DNA of 64,000 nucleotides from Xenophilus aerolatus (GTDB lineage: Bacteria > Pseudomonadota > Gammaproteobacteria > Burkholderiales > Burkholderiaceae_C): positions 62,001 through 126,000 of the forward strand of contig QAIB01000009.1 in assembly GCA_030418545.1 (NCBI GenBank). The letters run 5' to 3'. Each line of letters starts with the position of its first letter. The first letter of the stretch is position 1. The notes under the pieces are model-generated. The model had not been told where the DNA came from, ran no database searches, and saw only the letters and a program-made list of their open reading frames with translations. The position numbers and the translations under genes were made by a program. Of this stretch, positions 49,413-59,381 are shown piece by piece.

Positions 49413-50648
49413 TCAGGGCCGCTTCATCTGGCAGCTGGTGGGCGTGCTGGCCACGTAGGGCTCGTAGTACTTGACAGGGGCGAAGGTGTATCCGGTGTTC
49501 TCGGCGTCGTAGGGGTATTTGCCGCCGGCCTTCTCCCAGCGCGTGATGAACAGGCCCTGCTGCAGCTGGTGGTCGGCCTTGCGCATCTCGACCTCGCCGT
49601 TGAAGCTCTTGATCTTCATGCCCTCGAGCGCGGCGGCGACCTTCACCGGGTCGGTCGATTTCGTCTTGACGAAGGCCGCGTCGAGCAGCGCGAAGGTGTG
49701 GTAGATCGAGTTCTGCGTCATGTCGTCGTTCATGCGCTTCTTGAACTCGGCCATCAGCGGCTGGATCGGCGGGCCCATGTTGTAGTGGCCGTAGCCCACC
49801 ACGTACACCTTGCCGGCGGCGCCCGCGCCCATGGCCGTCGGCGCACCCGAGCCGAAGGCGTAGTAGGTGTAGAACTTGACGGTGTCGAGCAGGCCCGCGT
49901 CCTGCGCCGCCTTCAGGAGCAGCGCGAGGTCGGACCCCCAGTTGCCGGTGATGACCGTGTCGGCGCCCGACTGCTTGATCTTGGCGATGTACGGCGAGAA
50001 GTCGCGCACCTGCGCCAGCGGGTGCAGGTCGTCGCCGACGATCTGCACGTCGGGCCGCTTGGCCTTGAGCCCTTCCTTGGCGTACTTGGACACCTGCACG
50101 CCGTGCGCGTAGTTCTGCCCGAGGATGTAGACCTTCTTGATGTCGGGCTGGTCCTTCATGAAGGTGGTCAGCGCCTCCATCTTCATCGAGGTGTCGGCGT
50201 CGAGCCGGAAGTGCCAGTAGCTGCACTTGCTGTTGGTGAGGTCCGGGTCGACCGCGGCGTAGTTGAAGTACACGACCTCCTTGCCGGGGTTGCGCGCGTT
50301 GTGCTTCTCGAGCGCGTCGATGATCGCGAGCGCCGGGCCGGAGCCGTTGCCCTGCGTCACGTAGCGCGCGCCCTGGTCCATGGCAGAACGCAGCGCCGCG
50401 GTGGTCTCCTGCGGGCTGAGCTTGTTGTCCAGCGAGATCAGCTCGAACTTCACGCCCGAGGCGTTGGTCTTGTTGAAGTGCTCGACCATCAGCTGGTAGG
50501 TCTTCAGCTGGTTGGTGCCCACCGCCGCCATGAGGCCCGAAAGCGGGTCCATCCAGGCGATCTTCACGGTTTCGCCCTTCTGGGCAAAAGCGCCGGCGGC
50601 GCCCGCTGCCATTGCGCAGGCAGCTACGATTTTGATAGCGAATTTCAA
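49413..50648 (-). CDS. Branched-chain-type ABC transporter binding protein, paralogue 2
   Basis: A 411-residue receptor of the LivK type. TTG start with GGAGACAAGCC upstream; the signal peptide KFAIKIVAACAMAAGAAGAF is cleaved before AQKGET. It is collinear with paralogue 1 over its whole length (LDPLSGL replaced by MDPLSGL, same CQMKRP end). The two genes share their start type, leader layout and regulatory motif, so they come from a tandem duplication. Its leader codons look like a copy of the dispersed repeat. Confidence 0.9.
   Translation of the reverse strand: MKFAIKIVAACAMAAGAAGAFAQKGETVKIAWMDPLSGLMAAVGTNQLKTYQLMVEHFNKTNASGVKFELISLDNKLSPQETTAALRSAMDQGARYVTQGNGSGPALAIIDALEKHNARNPGKEVVYFNYAAVDPDLTNSKCSYWHFRLDADTSMKMEALTTFMKDQPDIKKVYILGQNYAHGVQVSKYAKEGLKAKRPDVQIVGDDLHPLAQVRDFSPYIAKIKQSGADTVITGNWGSDLALLLKAAQDAGLLDTVKFYTYYAFGSGAPTAMGAGAAGKVYVVGYGHYNMGPPIQPLMAEFKKRMNDDMTQNSIYHTFALLDAAFVKTKSTDPVKVAAALEGMKIKSFNGEVEMRKADHQLQQGLFITRWEKAGGKYPYDAENTGYTFAPVKYYEPYVASTPTSCQMKRP
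50582..50639 (-). repeat. Possible degenerate repeat copy inside the signal-peptide codons
   Basis: On the minus strand GCTATC-AAAATC-GTAGCTGC, then CTGCGC, a short spacer, GGGCGCCGCCGGCG and TTTT. This follows the element order of the dispersed repeat, but with less identity than copies 1 to 5. It covers codons for the signal peptide of the second binding protein. Chance resemblance in Ala-rich codons cannot be excluded. Confidence 0.35.
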
Positions 50649-50712
50649 GGCTTGTCTCCTGTGTCGGATGGGTCGGTCGGTCTGTCGCGCGCAGCGTACA
50701 AGCGCCCTCCTT

Positions 50713-50739
50713 CACCCCCGCACAGGGAATGCCCGCAAG
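50713..50739 (-). promoter_or_regulatory. Upstream motif, second binding-protein gene
   Basis: CACCCCC followed by GCACAGGGAATGCCCGCAAG. Same core AGGGAATGCCCG at nearly the same distance from the start codon as in paralogue 1, without the second half of the long palindrome. A further 20-base conserved stretch (CTATCACC then GCGACAGCG) lies beyond it before both genes. Confidence 0.6.
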
Positions 50740-50740
50740 A

Positions 50741-50760
50741 AGGGCCGCACCCGCGGCCCT
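50741..50760 (-). terminator. Hairpin behind the acyl-CoA ligase gene
   Basis: AGGGCCGC-ACCC-GCGGCCCT: an eight-base perfect stem with a four-base loop, followed on the minus strand by TTCTT. It lies 25 bases behind the ligase stop and next to the motif of the following gene. Confidence 0.65.
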
Positions 50761-50784
50761 CCTATCACCTTGGCGACAGCGCGT

Positions 50785-52437
<1,653 letters not shown>

Positions 52438-52503
52438 GGGGAAGGCTCCTCGGGTGATTGGTGGAATCGATGGGATGGAAATCGGTCGCGAGTATCACGC
52501 ACG

Positions 52504-52535
52504 GCACCCCCTCGCCCAAAGGGGATTGCCCGCAC
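52504..52535 (-). promoter_or_regulatory. Upstream motif, acyl-CoA ligase gene
   Basis: GCACCCCC followed by TCGCCCAAAGGGGATTGCCC, a degenerate version of the motif of the two binding-protein genes, at 66-97 bases before the ligase start. Arms GCGGGCA and TGCCGTGC form an imperfect inverted repeat as in paralogue 1. Confidence 0.5.
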
Positions 52536-52579
52536 TGTGAGAGCGATCGCGCCGCTGCCCCGCTTTCCACCCGCCCGGC

Positions 52580-54433
52580 TCACGGCACGCTGTTCTGCAA
52601 CTGGGTCTTGCTGGCGTCGAACACGATCCGGCGCGGCCAGTTCGGCCAGGTGACGCCAAGGCCGGCGTGGTTCGGATCGCCGGTGCGGGCGAAGGCCGCC
52701 AGGCTGCCGACCATCGCGTCCGACAGCGCCTCCCGCCCCGGCCGGTTCGCCTCGCCGTACGCGAAGGAGAAGACGTTGGTGCCGAAATTGCGGAAGAAGA
52801 ACACCGTGTCCAGCCCGTGCGTGGCGCCGTACACCGTGTCGAACGGCGCCGGCTCCTGGCTCCAGTCGAAGCGGTAGTACCAGGTCTTCGTCGGCAGCTG
52901 GGCGGCGACGGCGTCGATCTGGGCCGACAGGCCGTTGAGGAAGATCGACTGCGTGACCACGTCCGATACCGCCTTCCATCCGGTCACCGGCTTGTCGACC
53001 GGAAGGTACTGGGCGCTGATGAGGTCGGCCTCGGTGAGGCTGGGCGCCGCATTGGGATCGAAGCCGAACTGCAGACCGAAGCGCTCGTAGTCGCTCGGCT
53101 TGAAGCCGGACACACCGGTGAGGGTGTACAGGCCGAAGAGGCCGCCGAACAGCGTGCCCTCGTCGCGGGTGTTGCCCACCAGCATCGGCACCTTGTTGAA
53201 GGTGCCGGCCGCCACGACGGCGCGCGAGTTCACGGGCAGCACCGTGCCGTCCTCGATCGGCGCAGGCGAATTGCCCAGCTGCGGGTTCGCCAGCATCACC
53301 GTGAGCAGCTTGTCCGCCGGCAGGCTTCGCAGGTAGCTCGCCACCTGCGCGTCGCTCTGGCCGGCCAGCCAGTTGGCGGCCGAGGTGGCGTCGGTGGCCT
53401 TGCCGTCGGCAATCACGATGGCGTTGACCAGGGCCTTGGCATAGGTCTGCGCGGTGGTGCGGGACGAGAAGGCGATGCCGCCGCTCATCGGCACCGCCTT
53501 GTGCAGCAGGCCGGCTGTTGCGGGCGAGGTCACCAGCGCCCAGGTGTTCACGGCCCCGGCCGACTGCCCCATCACCGTGACGTTGCCCGCATCGCCGCCG
53601 AAGGCGCCGATGCTGCCCTGCACGAACTTCAGCGCCTGCATCTGGTCGAGCAGCGCGAAATTGCCCGAATCGTTCTTCGGCTCGCCGGTCTTGAGCTGCG
53701 GCAGGTCGAGCCAGCCGAGCAAGCCGAGCCGGTAGTTGACGGTGACGACCACCGCATTCGCCCGCCTGGCCAGCTGCGCGCCGTCGTAGCTCGGGTCGGC
53801 GGTGTAGCCCGAGATGTTGCTGCCGCCATAGATGAACACGATCACCGGCAGCTTCTCGTCGGTGTTCGCAGGGCGCCAGATGTTGAGCGTGAGGCAGTCC
53901 TCCTCGCCCACCGGCTTGCCGAAGCCCTCCCGCACCGCCAGGCCATAGGGCGCGCCGCCCGGCGCCGGGCTGAAGAAGCGTCCGCCCTGCGCGCAGCTCG
54001 GGCCGAACTGCGACGCGGCGCGTACGCCGTCCCAGGGGGCAGGGTCGGCCGGGGGCGCCCAGCGCAGCTCGCCGAGCGGTGGCTTCGCGAAGGGCACACC
54101 CTTCCAGGACCAGGTGCCGGTGCCGGCGCTGTCGTCCACGCCCTCGACCTTGCCGGCGGTGGTCTGCCGCACCATCGGCCCGTCCGCGGCGGGCGCAGGC
54201 GCGGGAGGCGGTGGCGGCGGAGCCGGTGGCGTGGGTGCCGGAGCAGGTGCCGGCGGCGCCGGCAGGAAGACGCCGGGCGAGCCCGACGAGCCGCCGCCGC
54301 AACCGGCCAGCACCAGGCCGGCGCACGCCGCGGCCGCGACGGCCAGGCCGCGCACCGCGATCGCGATCGAATGGAAGGGCAGCGCCGCGGGGCCCTGCGG
54401 CGTTCTGATGTCGTGCATGCGTTCTGTCTCCAT
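52580..54433 (-). CDS. Carboxylesterase/lipase lipoprotein, type B
   Basis: A 617-residue type-B carboxylesterase with an N-terminal lipoprotein signal (AACAGLVLAGCGGG, lipobox LAGC) and a Pro/Ala-rich linker (about 60 residues). The catalytic Ser is in GQSAGA, the oxyanion loop in YGGSNISGY, the His in ATHGLD near the end and the acid in NTRDEGTLFGG. It probably cleaves esters outside the inner membrane. ATG at 54433 or the later 54418 may be used. Divergent from the AraC regulator gene, with a 119-base gap. Confidence 0.88.
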   Translation of the reverse strand: METERMHDIRTPQGPAALPFHSIAIAVRGLAVAAAACAGLVLAGCGGGSSGSPGVFLPAPPAPAPAPTPPAPPPPPPAPAPAADGPMVRQTTAGKVEGVDDSAGTGTWSWKGVPFAKPPLGELRWAPPADPAPWDGVRAASQFGPSCAQGGRFFSPAPGGAPYGLAVREGFGKPVGEEDCLTLNIWRPANTDEKLPVIVFIYGGSNISGYTADPSYDGAQLARRANAVVVTVNYRLGLLGWLDLPQLKTGEPKNDSGNFALLDQMQALKFVQGSIGAFGGDAGNVTVMGQSAGAVNTWALVTSPATAGLLHKAVPMSGGIAFSSRTTAQTYAKALVNAIVIADGKATDATSAANWLAGQSDAQVASYLRSLPADKLLTVMLANPQLGNSPAPIEDGTVLPVNSRAVVAAGTFNKVPMLVGNTRDEGTLFGGLFGLYTLTGVSGFKPSDYERFGLQFGFDPNAAPSLTEADLISAQYLPVDKPVTGWKAVSDVVTQSIFLNGLSAQIDAVAAQLPTKTWYYRFDWSQEPAPFDTVYGATHGLDTVFFFRNFGTNVFSFAYGEANRPGREALSDAMVGSLAAFARTGDPNHAGLGVTWPNWPRRIVFDASKTQLQNSVP

Positions 54434-54552
54434 ACCGGGTTAATCGGAATTCACGCATCGGCGCCCTGCGCCCATGCTCGCTGCTTCGCCGGCAACCGCC
54501 GAATCCTAGGGTCCGCCCCCGGGCCGACCACTATCCGAAGCGCGCCAATCGA

Positions 54553-55638
54553 GTGACTTCCCCCGCCCTCCTGCCCCACCGGCCGCGTCGACGCGCCGCC
54601 GGCCTGCCGCAACCCGAGGAGCGCACCAGTTCCGCCGCCTGGCTGATCGGCCTGCTGTCGATGTTCGAGGCCGAGGGCCTGGCGGTGCCGGCGCTGCTGC
54701 GCGATGCGGGTTTCGACCCCGACTCGCTGCACCGGCAGAACACGCGCATCCCGGTGGACGAGATCACCGTGCTGTGGCAGCTGGCCGTGGCGCGCGCGGG
54801 CCGGCCCACGCTGGGGCTGGAGCGCGAACTGGCCGACACGCACAGCAACACCAGCACCGTGGGCCACGCCATGGCGTGCAGCGCCGACCTGCGCGGCGGC
54901 CTGGAGCGCCTGGTGTGCTACATGCCCGTCATCTCCGACTGCACCGCCTTCTCGATGCAGCCCGACCCGCGCGGCTGCTGGCTGGTCATGGAGCACACCG
55001 GCGGGCGACTGCCCATCCCGCGCCAGCGGTTGGAGCACGCGCTGCTCACGGTGCTCATGCAGTGCCGTTGGCTCACGCGGCGCGCGGTGGAGCCGCTGGC
55101 GATGGAGTTCGTCTACCCGCCGCCCGCCGACGACCGCCCGCACCGCGAGGCCTATGGCTGCGAGCTGCGGTTCAACGCGTCGGCCAACCGCATGCTGGTG
55201 TCCAGCGCCTGCCTGGCGCTGCCCCTGCCCACGCACCATCCCGAGCTGGGCCGCATGCACGACACGCTGCTCGATGCGCAACTCGAGGAGCTGGGCCAGA
55301 CCACCACGGCCACGCTGGTGTGCGCCGAGATCGCGCGCCGTCTGCCGCATGGCGAGCCGCGCCGCCAGGATGTGGCGGCGGGCCTGGGCCTGGCCGACCG
55401 CACGCTGCAGCGGCGCCTGCAGGAAGAGGCGGTGTCCTTCCAGGCGCTGCTCGAGCGCACGCGCCGCGAACTGGCGCGGCAGTACCTGGCCGAAGACCGC
55501 CACAGCCTGGCCGACGTGGCCGACCGCCTGGGCTTCGTCGACACGAGCAACTTCTTCCGCGCCTGCAAGCGCTGGTTCGGCGTGCCGCCCGCCCAATACC
55601 GCGCGCGCATCTGGGCCGCCCCGGCCGCCGCCCGCTGA
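54553..55638 (+). CDS. AraC-family regulator, OruR/arabinose-binding type
   Basis: A 361-residue activator with an N-terminal ligand domain of the Arabinose_bd type (typical of OruR/ArgR-like AraC proteins) and a C-terminal double helix-turn-helix, seen in the segments RRQDVAAGLGLADRTLQRRL and DVADRLGFVDTSNFFRACKRW. The start is GTG at 54553. It is divergent from the esterase gene and may control it. Confidence 0.8.
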   Translation: MTSPALLPHRPRRRAAGLPQPEERTSSAAWLIGLLSMFEAEGLAVPALLRDAGFDPDSLHRQNTRIPVDEITVLWQLAVARAGRPTLGLERELADTHSNTSTVGHAMACSADLRGGLERLVCYMPVISDCTAFSMQPDPRGCWLVMEHTGGRLPIPRQRLEHALLTVLMQCRWLTRRAVEPLAMEFVYPPPADDRPHREAYGCELRFNASANRMLVSSACLALPLPTHHPELGRMHDTLLDAQLEELGQTTTATLVCAEIARRLPHGEPRRQDVAAGLGLADRTLQRRLQEEAVSFQALLERTRRELARQYLAEDRHSLADVADRLGFVDTSNFFRACKRWFGVPPAQYRARIWAAPAAAR

Positions 55639-55695
55639 GGCGAGCCGGATGGCCCGCCCCGCGAGGGGTTACAGCCGCGGCCCGACAATCCCCGC

Positions 55696-57174
55696 ATGAG
55701 CCTGACCGCCGAGGACACCACCTCCGCCGACCTGGGCCTGCACTGGAAGCCCGGCTTCGAGTCGCTGGGGCCGGCCTTCTTCACCCACCTCAATCCCACA
55801 CCGCTGCCCGCCCCCTACTGGGTCGGCCACAGCGAAGGGGTGGCGCAGTGGCTGGGCCTGCCTGCGGACTGGCGCACGCCCGAGGCGCTGCAGGCCCTCA
55901 CGGGCAGCCTAGCGGTGGCCGGCACCCGGCCGCTGGCCACCGTCTACAGCGGCCACCAGTTCGGCGTGTGGGCCGGCCAGCTGGGCGACGGCCGCGCCAT
56001 CCTGCTGGGCGAGACGGCCGGCGGGCTCGAGGTGCAGCTCAAGGGCGCCGGCCGCACGCCCTACTCCCGCGGGGGTGACGGGCGGGCCGTGCTGCGCTCC
56101 AGCATCCGCGAGTTCCTGGCCAGCGAAGCCATGCACGGGCTGGGCATCCCGACGACGCGGGCACTGTGCGTCACCGGCTCCGATGCACCGGTGCGGCGCG
56201 AGACGCTAGAGACCGCCGCCGTGGTCACCCGGGTCGCGCCCAGCTTCATCCGCTTCGGCCATTTCGAGCACTTCGCGGCCCGCGGCCAGCACGAGGAACT
56301 GCGCGCCCTGGCCGACTTCGTCATCGACCGCTTCTATCCAGCCTGCCGCGGCGATGCCCGCTTCGACGGCAATGCCTACGCGAGCCTGCTCAACGCCGTG
56401 AGCGAGCGCACCGCCGCGCTGATGGCGCAGTGGCAGGCGGCGGGCTTCTGCCACGGTGTGATGAACACTGACAACATGAGCATCCTGGGACTGACCATCG
56501 ACTACGGCCCGTTCCAGTTCCTTGACGGCTTCGACCCCGGCCACATCTGCAACCACAGCGACAGCTCGGGCCGCTATGCCTTCAACCAGCAGCCCAACGT
56601 GGCGTACTGGAACCTGTTCTGCCTGGCCCAGGCGCTGCTGCCGCTGATCGGCGAGGAAGAGCGCGCGATGGCCGCCCTCGCCTCGTACCGAACCGTGTTC
56701 CCGGCCGAGTTCGAGGCCCGCATGCGTGCCAAGCTGGGACTGGGCGAAGCGCGGCCGGACGACCTGGCGCTGGTCGAGGCCTTGCTGCGCCTGCTGGCCG
56801 CCGGCCGCGTCGACTGGCCCATCTTCTGGCGCCGCCTGGCCGAGCACCGCGCCGGCGGCGAACTCGCGCCGGTGCGCGACCTGTTTCTCGACAGCGCCGG
56901 CTTCGACGCCTGGATGCTATCGTTTTCGGAGCGCATTGCGCAGGAACCACGGTCGCTGGAGCCCGATTCGATGCTCAAGGCCAACCCGAAGTTCGTGCTG
57001 CGGAACCACCTGGCCCAGGAGGCCATCGAACAGGCGCAGCGCAAGGACTTCTCGGGCGTTGCGCGCTTGCTGGCGCTGATGCAGGCCCCATATGACGACC
57101 ACCCGGGCATGGACGCCATGGCCGGCTTCCCGCCCGACTGGGCTTCCACGATCGAAATCAGCTGCTCCTCATGA
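55696..57174 (+). CDS. selO: SelO (YdiU) protein adenylyltransferase
   Basis: A 492-residue pseudokinase-fold AMP-transferase. SelO signatures: [19 protein letters not shown] near residue 77, [20 protein letters not shown]-like loop, [20 protein letters not shown] with metal-binding Asn and Asp, and a C-terminal CSS end. SelO AMPylates proteins under redox stress. Its stop overlaps the msrB start (ATGA). A GACAAT six bases before ATG would put transcription at or near the start codon. Start ATG 55696. Confidence 0.95.
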   Translation: MSLTAEDTTSADLGLHWKPGFESLGPAFFTHLNPTPLPAPYWVGHSEGVAQWLGLPADWRTPEALQALTGSLAVAGTRPLATVYSGHQFGVWAGQLGDGRAILLGETAGGLEVQLKGAGRTPYSRGGDGRAVLRSSIREFLASEAMHGLGIPTTRALCVTGSDAPVRRETLETAAVVTRVAPSFIRFGHFEHFAARGQHEELRALADFVIDRFYPACRGDARFDGNAYASLLNAVSERTAALMAQWQAAGFCHGVMNTDNMSILGLTIDYGPFQFLDGFDPGHICNHSDSSGRYAFNQQPNVAYWNLFCLAQALLPLIGEEERAMAALASYRTVFPAEFEARMRAKLGLGEARPDDLALVEALLRLLAAGRVDWPIFWRRLAEHRAGGELAPVRDLFLDSAGFDAWMLSFSERIAQEPRSLEPDSMLKANPKFVLRNHLAQEAIEQAQRKDFSGVARLLALMQAPYDDHPGMDAMAGFPPDWASTIEISCSS

Positions 57175-57587
57175 CCACTCCCAAGATCCAGAAGACCGAT
57201 GCCGAATGGAAGGCCCTGCTGGCCGAGAAGGGCGCCGAGCGCGCGGCCTTCGAGGTGACGCGCCACGCCGCCACCGAGCGTCCCTTCACCGGCAAGTACG
57301 AGGCCCACTGGGCCGACGGCAGCTATCACTGCATCTGCTGCGGCGCCAAGCTCTTCGATTCGGCCACCAAGTTCGATGCTGGCTGCGGCTGGCCGAGCTT
57401 CTCGGAAGCGGCCGAGCCAGGCGCGATCACCGAGATCGTCGACCGCTCGCACGGCATGGTGCGCACCGAGACCGTCTGTTCCAATTGCGGGGCGCACCTG
57501 GGGCATGTGTTCCCGGACGGCCCGGCACCCACGGGCCTGCGCTACTGCATGAACTCCGCGTCGCTCGACTTCGAACCGGAACAATGA
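57171..57587 (+). CDS. msrB: Peptide-methionine (R)-S-oxide reductase MsrB
   Basis: A 138-residue thiol enzyme that repairs methionine-R-sulfoxide in proteins. Zinc cysteines CICC (near residue 54-57) and CSNC (near 103-106) and the catalytic Cys in RYCMNSASL (near 126) are present. Starts inside the selO stop (ATGA) and ends in the yciB start (ATGA), so all are made from one messenger and may act on oxidised proteins. Confidence 0.95.
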   Translation: MTTPKIQKTDAEWKALLAEKGAERAAFEVTRHAATERPFTGKYEAHWADGSYHCICCGAKLFDSATKFDAGCGWPSFSEAAEPGAITEIVDRSHGMVRTETVCSNCGAHLGHVFPDGPAPTGLRYCMNSASLDFEPEQ

Positions 57588-58126
57588 AACTGCTGCTCGA
57601 CTTCTTTCCCATCCTGCTGTTCTTCGGCGCCTTCAAGCTCTACGGCATCTACGTCGCGACCGGGGTGCTGATGGCCGGCACGGTGGTGCAGATGGCCATC
57701 GTCTACGCGACCGAGAAGCGGCTGCAGCCGATGCAGAAGGCCACGCTGGCGCTGATCCTGGTCTTCGGCACCCTCACCCTGGTGCTGCACGACGACCGCT
57801 TCATCAAGTGGAAGCCGACGGTGCTCTACGGCGCGATGGCCGTCGCGCTCGCGGTGGCGCTGTGGGCGATGCGCAAGAACTTCCTCAAGATGCTGCTGGG
57901 CAGCCAGCTGCAGCTGCCCGAGCGCATCTGGAACCAGCTCAACGTGGCCTGGATCGCCTACTGCGCGTTCATGGCCGCCATCAACGCCTACGTGGCGCTG
58001 TACTTCAGCACCGACGCGTGGGTGAACTTCAAGCTCTGGGGCTACGTGTTCCCGATCGCTTTCCTGGTGGCGCAGGGCCTGTACATCGCGCCGCACCTGA
58101 AGTCGGACGAGTCGGCCGCCAAATGA
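57584..58126 (+). CDS. yciB: Inner-membrane protein YciB / septation protein A
   Basis: A 180-residue protein with five membrane segments and the YciB start [45 protein letters not shown] is a conserved later part. YciB in E. coli interacts with divisome and elongasome proteins and keeps cell-envelope integrity. It is coupled at both ends by ATGA overlaps. Confidence 0.93.
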   Translation: MKLLLDFFPILLFFGAFKLYGIYVATGVLMAGTVVQMAIVYATEKRLQPMQKATLALILVFGTLTLVLHDDRFIKWKPTVLYGAMAVALAVALWAMRKNFLKMLLGSQLQLPERIWNQLNVAWIAYCAFMAAINAYVALYFSTDAWVNFKLWGYVFPIAFLVAQGLYIAPHLKSDESAAK

Positions 58127-58401
58127 ACGCCAGCGTGACGAGCCTGCCCACGGCGGAAGAACTCGAAGCCGCATTGCGCGCGGCGCTCGCCCCCACCTTG
58201 CTCGAAGTGGTCGACGAGAGCGCCGCCCACGCCGGCCATGCGGGGGCCGGCCCGGCAGGTTACGGCACGCACTTCCGCGTGCGCGTGGCCTCCCCCCGGT
58301 TCACGGGACTGTCACGGGTCGCGCGACATCGGCTTGTGTATGATCCGCTGCAGGTTTTTGTCCCCCGTGGCCTCCACGCCATCGCCATCGAGACGCTCTG
58401 A
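58123..58401 (+). CDS. bolA: BolA family protein
   Basis: A 92-residue BolA protein with the class II KH-like fold and end segment [24 protein letters not shown], with the conserved His of the family near residue 86. BolA acts with monothiol glutaredoxins in iron-sulfur handling and as a stress/morphology regulator. ATG overlaps the yciB stop (ATGA). Confidence 0.9.
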   Translation: MNASVTSLPTAEELEAALRAALAPTLLEVVDESAAHAGHAGAGPAGYGTHFRVRVASPRFTGLSRVARHRLVYDPLQVFVPRGLHAIAIETL

Positions 58402-58510
58402 GCCGTCCTGATCGCCGGATCCCACGGCGGCACTTCCCTCCCCCTCCTTCGTCCCTCCGTTCATCGCGTCGCACGTTCAACGCGCCTTCCTGTTCCCGAG
58501 GTCTGCCTTC

Positions 58511-59290
58511 ATGAAAAAACAACTCCTGCAAGCTGTCGCGGCCGCCGCGCTGCTGGGTGCGCTGCCTGCCTTCGCGCAGAACGCCGCCATCGTCAACGGC
58601 AAGCCCGTGCCGAAGGCGCGCATGGACATGCTGGCGCAGCAGCTCGCCGCCGCCGGCCGCCCGGTGACGCCCGAAATGCAGAGCCAGCTGCGCGAAGAGG
58701 TCATCGCGCGCGAAGTCTTCATGCAGGAAGCCCAGAAGAAGGGCCTGGACGCCACCGACGAATTCAAGGCCCAGATGGAACTGGCGCGCCAGGCCATCCT
58801 GATCCGCCAGCTCTTCGAGGACTACCGCAAGGCCAACCCCGTGAGCGACGCCGACATCAAGGCCGCCTACGACAAGCTGGTCGCGGCCAACAGCGGCAAG
58901 GAATACAAGGCCCGCCACATCCTCGTCGCCACCGAGGACGAGGCCAAGAAGGTCATCGCCGACCTGAAGAAGGGCGCCAAGTTCGAGGACCTGGCCAAGA
59001 AGCTGTCGAAGGACCCGGGGTCCGGCGCCAACGGCGGCGACCTCGACTGGACCAACCCGGCCGGCCTCGTGCCCGAGTTCTCGCAGGCCATGATCAAGCT
59101 CAAGAAGGGCGAGACCACGCAGGTGCCCGTGAAGTCGGAATTCGGCTGGCACGTGATCCGCCTGGACGATGTGCGCGAACAGTCCTTCCCCAAGCTGGAA
59201 GAGATCAAGCCGCAGCTTGCACAGCAACTGCAACAGCAGAAGCTGCAGGAGTACCAGGAGTCGCTGCGCTCGAAGGCCAAGGTCGAGTAA
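58511..59290 (+). CDS. Periplasmic parvulin-type peptidyl-prolyl isomerase
   Basis: A 259-residue secreted foldase: a signal peptide (KKQLLQAVAAAALLGALPAFA), an N-terminal SurA-like helical domain, one parvulin domain (KARHILVATEDEAKK to FGWHVIRLDDV) and a C-terminal helix. It resembles PpiC/PrsA-type chaperones. Separated from bolA by 109 bases, with its own likely promoter, and followed by a strong terminator. Confidence 0.9.
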   Translation: MKKQLLQAVAAAALLGALPAFAQNAAIVNGKPVPKARMDMLAQQLAAAGRPVTPEMQSQLREEVIAREVFMQEAQKKGLDATDEFKAQMELARQAILIRQLFEDYRKANPVSDADIKAAYDKLVAANSGKEYKARHILVATEDEAKKVIADLKKGAKFEDLAKKLSKDPGSGANGGDLDWTNPAGLVPEFSQAMIKLKKGETTQVPVKSEFGWHVIRLDDVREQSFPKLEEIKPQLAQQLQQQKLQEYQESLRSKAKVE

Positions 59291-59323
59291 GACCGGCGGC
59301 GCTGCGGCGCCCATGCCAATGCA

Positions 59324-59351
59324 AAAAGCGGCCCGCGGGCCGCTTTTTTTT
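59324..59351. terminator. Bidirectional rho-independent terminator
   Basis: A stem AAAAGCGGCCC/GGGCCGCTTTT with a two-base loop, then a run of eight or more T on the plus strand and a run of five T on the minus strand. It serves both the foldase gene and purL, which are convergent. Confidence 0.93.
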
Positions 59352-59381
59352 CGCCTGGCCGCAGGCCCGGTGGCGTACCGC

